Source of the DNA: Gammaproteobacteria bacterium UBA2679
GTDB taxonomy: Bacteria > Pseudomonadota > Gammaproteobacteria > Pseudomonadales > Oleiphilaceae
Length of the DNA stretch: 64,000 bases
Assembly: GCA_002354735.1 (NCBI GenBank)
Contig: DEMD01000007.1
Location: 460,161-524,160, forward strand
Reading direction: 5' to 3'
This document shows, one piece after another, positions 60,746 through 64,000 of this stretch; the stretch's first letter is position 1, and the number at the start of each line of letters is the position of its first letter. Under the pieces are notes generated by a model. That model did no database searches, had not been told where the DNA came from, and saw only the letters and a program-made list of their open reading frames with translations. The translations under genes and the position numbers were made by a program.

Positions 60746-61742
60746 TTCGTGCACCCCGCGGTTGATCCTCGCTCACCGGCTCCGGCACCGCCTCGAGTGC
60801 TGGTACTTCCTGACGGCAGCGCTCGTTCGCATAAGGACAACGCTGGTGAAACACGCAACCCGAGGGCAGATTGACCGGCGTAGGCACCTCACCTTCCAGT
60901 CTTATGAATGCAGGCCGCTCATCACGCAACCTCGGAATCGCACTGAGCAAGGCGCGCGTGTAAGGATGCTGAGGCTTGGCGAACAGGTCCCTCGCCGGCG
61001 ACAATTCGCACAGTGTGCCCAGGTACATCACTGCAACGCGCGTGGCAAAATGCTCGACCACAGCGAGGTCGTGCGTGATGAAAAGATAGGTCAGTGAGCG
61101 CTCCGCCTGCGCTGTAGACATCAGATTGAGCACCTGTGCCTGTATCGAAACATCGAGCGCTGAAATCGGCTCGTCGGCAACGATAAATTCCGGATCCACC
61201 ACCAGCGCCCTCGCAATACTGATGCGCTGTCGCTGGCCTCCGGAAAACTCATGCGGGTAACGGCTTCCCCAGGATGCATCGATACCGACGGACGCCATCA
61301 CTTCGGCAATTTTTGCCAGATGGTCCTGACGTGACAGCTCGGGCTGGTGCCAGCGTAGTGGCTCCTCCAGCGTCTGGGTGATCGTCATCCGCGGATTCAA
61401 CGATGCGTAAGGATTCTGGAAAATCATCTGCATACGCCTGTGGTACGGCTTGCGCTCAGCAGCATTCATGTCATCTATGCGCTCACCTCCATAGATCACC
61501 TTGCCGCTACTGGGGCTGAGCAGGCCGATCACCAGCCTGGCCAGCGTCGATTTGCCGCAGCCGGATTCACCGACGACGCACAATGCTTCACCCTTCCTGA
61601 CCGTGAGTGATACATCGTTGACAGCGTGAACATACTCACGCTTGCGCCGCAGTCGACCACGCTCGAAAGTCAGCTGATCAAGCAGATCGCCATGAATGGC
61701 AAAGCGCTTGCTGACGTTGCGAATCTCCACAAGATCCTTCAT
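60693..61742 (-). CDS. oppF: Peptide ABC transporter ATP-binding protein, OppF/DppF type
   Basis: 349 residues. Walker A VVGESGCGKSTLARLVIGLL, signature EFSGGQRQRISIARALVVDP, Walker B EFIVADEPISALDVSIQAQV. The C-terminal oligopeptide region carries a cysteine cluster (LPSGCVFHQRCPYANERCRQ) typical of the OppD/F family, possibly an Fe-S site. It overlaps the oppD stop by ATGA. Peptide, dipeptide or opine uptake is expected; substrate cannot be read. Confidence 0.93.
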   Translation of the reverse strand: MKDLVEIRNVSKRFAIHGDLLDQLTFERGRLRRKREYVHAVNDVSLTVRKGEALCVVGESGCGKSTLARLVIGLLSPSSGKVIYGGERIDDMNAAERKPYHRRMQMIFQNPYASLNPRMTITQTLEEPLRWHQPELSRQDHLAKIAEVMASVGIDASWGSRYPHEFSGGQRQRISIARALVVDPEFIVADEPISALDVSIQAQVLNLMSTAQAERSLTYLFITHDLAVVEHFATRVAVMYLGTLCELSPARDLFAKPQHPYTRALLSAIPRLRDERPAFIRLEGEVPTPVNLPSGCVFHQRCPYANERCRQEVPALEAVPEPVSEDQPRGARISAEHLVACHAVQEGRI

Positions 61743-62746
61743 TCGCTGTGCTCCCTGGCAATCAGCTCAACGCCAGGATCCCGCACCAGCTCCTCCACCA
61801 TGTGGCAGGCCGCGAGCGATTCACCCGACTGTGTAAAGCCTGGCACGATCGAGTCGCAGCGGGCACGCACGTAAGCACAACGGGGATGGAAAGCGCAGCC
61901 GGATGGCAGATGTTCGAGCGTAGGCATGCTGCCGGGAATCTGGTTCAGCCGCTCACCCGGCAAGGTTTGCTGTGGAAGCGCCTTGATAAGACCCTGAGTG
62001 TAAGGATGCTGCGGATCGTTGATAATGGCCTTGGTCGGGCCCTGCTCTATGATGCGTCCGGCGTACATGACAAGCGTCCTGTCGGTAATCTGTGACACCA
62101 CGCCGAGGTCATGGGTAATGAGAATGAGCGCCAGGTTCTGTGTTGAACAGAGATCCAGCAACAGCTGCATGATTTCAGCCTGAATAGTGACATCCAGAGC
62201 CGTCGTCGGTTCGTCCGCGATAATCAGCTCCGGATCGAGCAGCAGTGCAATAGCGATGATGATGCGCTGCTTCATACCGCCCGAGAGTTCGTGCGGATAC
62301 TGGTCGAGGCGCTTCTCCGGCGACGGCATCTGCACCAGTCGTAGTTTTTCGAGAGCGATCGCCCTGGCCGCTTTGGATGAAATCTTTCGATGCGCCTGTA
62401 GGCACTCGATCATCTGCACGCCGATACTCAGCACCGGATTCAGCGTCATCATCGGATCCTGAAAGATCATGCTGATGCGCTGCCCCCTTACCTGCCGCAA
62501 GGCTTCCTTATCCAGCGTGCGCAGGTCCTGGCCGTCGAAACGGATCTGCCCATCGGCCACGAAGCCTGGCTCGCTGAGCAGATCGAGGATGGAAAAGGCG
62601 GCGACTGACTTGCCGGCCCCTGATTCACCTACGATACCCAGCCGCTCGCCGCGCTCCACGGCGAAGCTGATGCCTCTGATAGCCGTGACGGCACCATGGC
62701 GCTGGCCAAACTTCACAACCAGATTGTCGACCTCGAGTAACGCCAT
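61739..62746 (-). CDS. oppD: Peptide ABC transporter ATP-binding protein, OppD/DppD type
   Basis: 335 residues. Walker A IVGESGAGKSVAAFSILDLL, signature HELSGGMKQRIIIAIALLLD, Walker B PELIIADEPTTALDVTIQAE. C-terminal cysteines (LPSGCAFHPRCAYVRARCDS) as in OppF. It begins 2 nt after the permease gene stop and overlaps oppF. Confidence 0.93.
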   Translation of the reverse strand: MALLEVDNLVVKFGQRHGAVTAIRGISFAVERGERLGIVGESGAGKSVAAFSILDLLSEPGFVADGQIRFDGQDLRTLDKEALRQVRGQRISMIFQDPMMTLNPVLSIGVQMIECLQAHRKISSKAARAIALEKLRLVQMPSPEKRLDQYPHELSGGMKQRIIIAIALLLDPELIIADEPTTALDVTIQAEIMQLLLDLCSTQNLALILITHDLGVVSQITDRTLVMYAGRIIEQGPTKAIINDPQHPYTQGLIKALPQQTLPGERLNQIPGSMPTLEHLPSGCAFHPRCAYVRARCDSIVPGFTQSGESLAACHMVEELVRDPGVELIAREHSE

Positions 62747-62748
62747 GC

Positions 62749-63717
62749 TCAGCCTTTATACAGTCGTGGGTTAAGCACATCGCGGAGCCAGTCGCCAAGC
62801 AGGTTCATCACCAGCACGAGCAGGACAAGCGCAATACCGGGAATGATGGTGATCCACCATGAGCCGGAGAAGATATAGTCGAAGCCACTTGAGATGAGGG
62901 AGCCCAGCGATGGCTGCGAGACCGGCATGCCAAGCCCCAGAAAGGACAAGGAGGCTTCGGCGATGATGGCATTGGCGATCTGCACTGTGGAGATGACGAG
63001 TATTGGCGAGAGCGTGTTCGGCAGGATGTGACGGAACATGATCCGACGGCTACTCAAGCCGATCACCTGTGCGGCTTCGACATATTCCTTGTTCTTCTCT
63101 GCCAACACGGAGGCGCGAATGGTGCGGGCATACTGCGGCCACTCGGCAATGCCGATCACCACAACCAGCATGATGAGCGCCAGCTGCTGATACAGCTCCG
63201 CGCCGAAGGCCGCCTGAAACACGGCGAGCACTATGATTGCCACCATCAGTGTGGAAAATGAAAGCTGTACGTCGGCGAAGCGCATCAGCAATGAGTCGAG
63301 CCTGCCACCGTAGTACCCGGCCAGCAATCCCACCACGATGCCGATGATGGCCTGCAGCAGCACGGCAAATAGTCCAATCGTGAGCGAGATACGCATGCCG
63401 TAGAGAATGGTGCTGAAGAGATCACGCCCCTGGGCATCGGTACCCAGAATAAAGCGACCGTCGTTGTCATCGTTCTCTATCCACACAGGTGGCAGTTCAG
63501 AATCGAGAATGTCGATCTGCGACAGATCATAGGGATCATATGGTGCGAACAGCCCTGCCCCGACGCTCAGCACGATAAACAGAAGCAGCAGGCTAAAGCT
63601 GACAATGGCGACCTTGTCGTGCCTGAAGCGGTGCCAGAACAGAGACTCCCTGAACTGCTTCAACTTCGAGGCCTTTTCGGGCAGTACCATTGGGACAATA
63701 TTCGGTGTATCGGTCAT
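62749..63717 (-). CDS. oppC: Peptide ABC transporter permease, OppC/DppC type
   Basis: About 322 residues from the ATG at 63717, which overlaps the oppB stop (ATGA); the frame to 63888 runs inside oppB. Six membrane helices, the LGTDAQGRDLFSTILYGMRI motif of the DppC family, and the EAA loop EAAQVIGLSSRRIMFRHILP. The ending DVLNPRLYKG is typical. Confidence 0.93.
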   Translation of the reverse strand: MTDTPNIVPMVLPEKASKLKQFRESLFWHRFRHDKVAIVSFSLLLLFIVLSVGAGLFAPYDPYDLSQIDILDSELPPVWIENDDNDGRFILGTDAQGRDLFSTILYGMRISLTIGLFAVLLQAIIGIVVGLLAGYYGGRLDSLLMRFADVQLSFSTLMVAIIVLAVFQAAFGAELYQQLALIMLVVVIGIAEWPQYARTIRASVLAEKNKEYVEAAQVIGLSSRRIMFRHILPNTLSPILVISTVQIANAIIAEASLSFLGLGMPVSQPSLGSLISSGFDYIFSGSWWITIIPGIALVLLVLVMNLLGDWLRDVLNPRLYKG

Positions 63718-64000
63718 GCGGGGGCGCCTTGTGTCAGCCGCACTGTCGGGTTCACCAGGCCGTACACCAGATCCACCAGCGTGTTGGTAATGACAAATAT
63801 AAGACCGACCACAATGAGATAGGCCACGATCAGCGGCGTGTCCACACGTGTGACGGCTTCGAGAAACATAAAGCCCATCCCCGGCCACTGGAACACACGC
63901 TCAGTGAGTATCGTATAGGCGACCATTGTACCGATCTGTACCCCACCCACTGTAATGACCGGTAGCATCGTGTTCTTGAGAGCATGCAGAAAATAGATAC
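63714..64000 (-). CDS. oppB: Peptide ABC transporter permease, OppB/DppB type, N-terminus outside the window
   Basis: The C-terminal about 95 residues only. The frame is open to base 64000: HALKNTMLPVITVGGVQIG, then VAYTILTERVFQWPGMGFMF and LVGLIFVITNTLVDLVYGLV-like end, YGLVNPTVRLTQGAPA. The sequence is characteristic of DppB-type permeases. It is coupled to oppC by ATGA. Confidence 0.9.
   Translation of the reverse strand, partial: IYFLHALKNTMLPVITVGGVQIGTMVAYTILTERVFQWPGMGFMFLEAVTRVDTPLIVAYLIVVGLIFVITNTLVDLVYGLVNPTVRLTQGAPA

Overview
The window is 64 kb of a proteobacterial chromosome with moderate GC. The housekeeping genes (DnaE, a TIGR02647-type protein, Bcr/CflA exporter, Opp/Dpp transporter) look gammaproteobacterial, but I cannot name the genus. 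The centre is a non-flagellar type III secretion system (T3SS). I see no flagellar, tRNA, rRNA or CRISPR genes. LAYOUT. 1-6.7 kb: 5'-truncated-by-window dnaE and ordinary genes (membrane protein, two LysR regulators, EamA permease). 6.7-14.8 kb: two loci that look like effector plus immunity. One is a frameshifted effector followed by a tandemly duplicated lipoprotein. The other is a 437-residue effector followed on the same strand by two exported ankyrin proteins, with broken toxin 3' ends between them. 14.9-18.8 kb: HD hydrolase, MFS exporter with divergent MarR, a deleted AAA ATPase and an antitoxin-like small ORF. 18.8-24.6 kb: lipoproteins, an effector with a low-GC CdiA-CT-like tip and a small immunity-like gene, an IS256-type remnant, and a possible T3SS filament protein. 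24.8-31.2 kb: an operon encoding a 905-residue protein with an EELGHHYD motif, a 390-residue RTX protein with no type I export genes, an unknown protein, a TPR protein and a broken membrane protein. 31.2-36.8 kb: lipoproteins, a small beta-barrel, and an OafA-type acyltransferase. 36.9-49.2 kb, minus strand: sctV-C-D-F-I-J-K-L-N-O-P, a lipoprotein hydrolase coupled to sctP, and an unknown 180-residue protein. 49.4-56.4 kb, plus strand: a FixL/FixJ-like two-component pair, sctQ-R-S-T, two unknown genes on the opposite strand, and sctU. 56.4-64 kb: a 1292-residue exported repeat protein and oppF-D-C-B, with oppB cut by the window end. HOW IT WORKS TOGETHER. A 16-bp palindrome, CTAGGG-N4-CCCTAG, stands singly or in abutting tandem copies at six places: upstream of four effector-type loci, upstream of a PPC-domain lipoprotein gene, and between sctU and its divergent neighbour. 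At five of the six places a -10-like hexamer starts exactly 24 nt beyond the palindrome edge; at the 24.7-kb site this holds in both directions. This fits an activator bound at about -43. The FixJ-like regulator inside the T3SS cluster is the obvious candidate, since LuxR/GerE-type HTH domains often bind TAGGG-like half sites. The main hypothesis is a T3SS regulon whose effectors are built like polymorphic toxins: a conserved N-terminal module, a variable C-terminal tip, and adjacent immunity-like genes that are duplicated or left as orphans. This would be unusual for a T3SS. Only the architecture is visible here; secretion and toxicity are inference.
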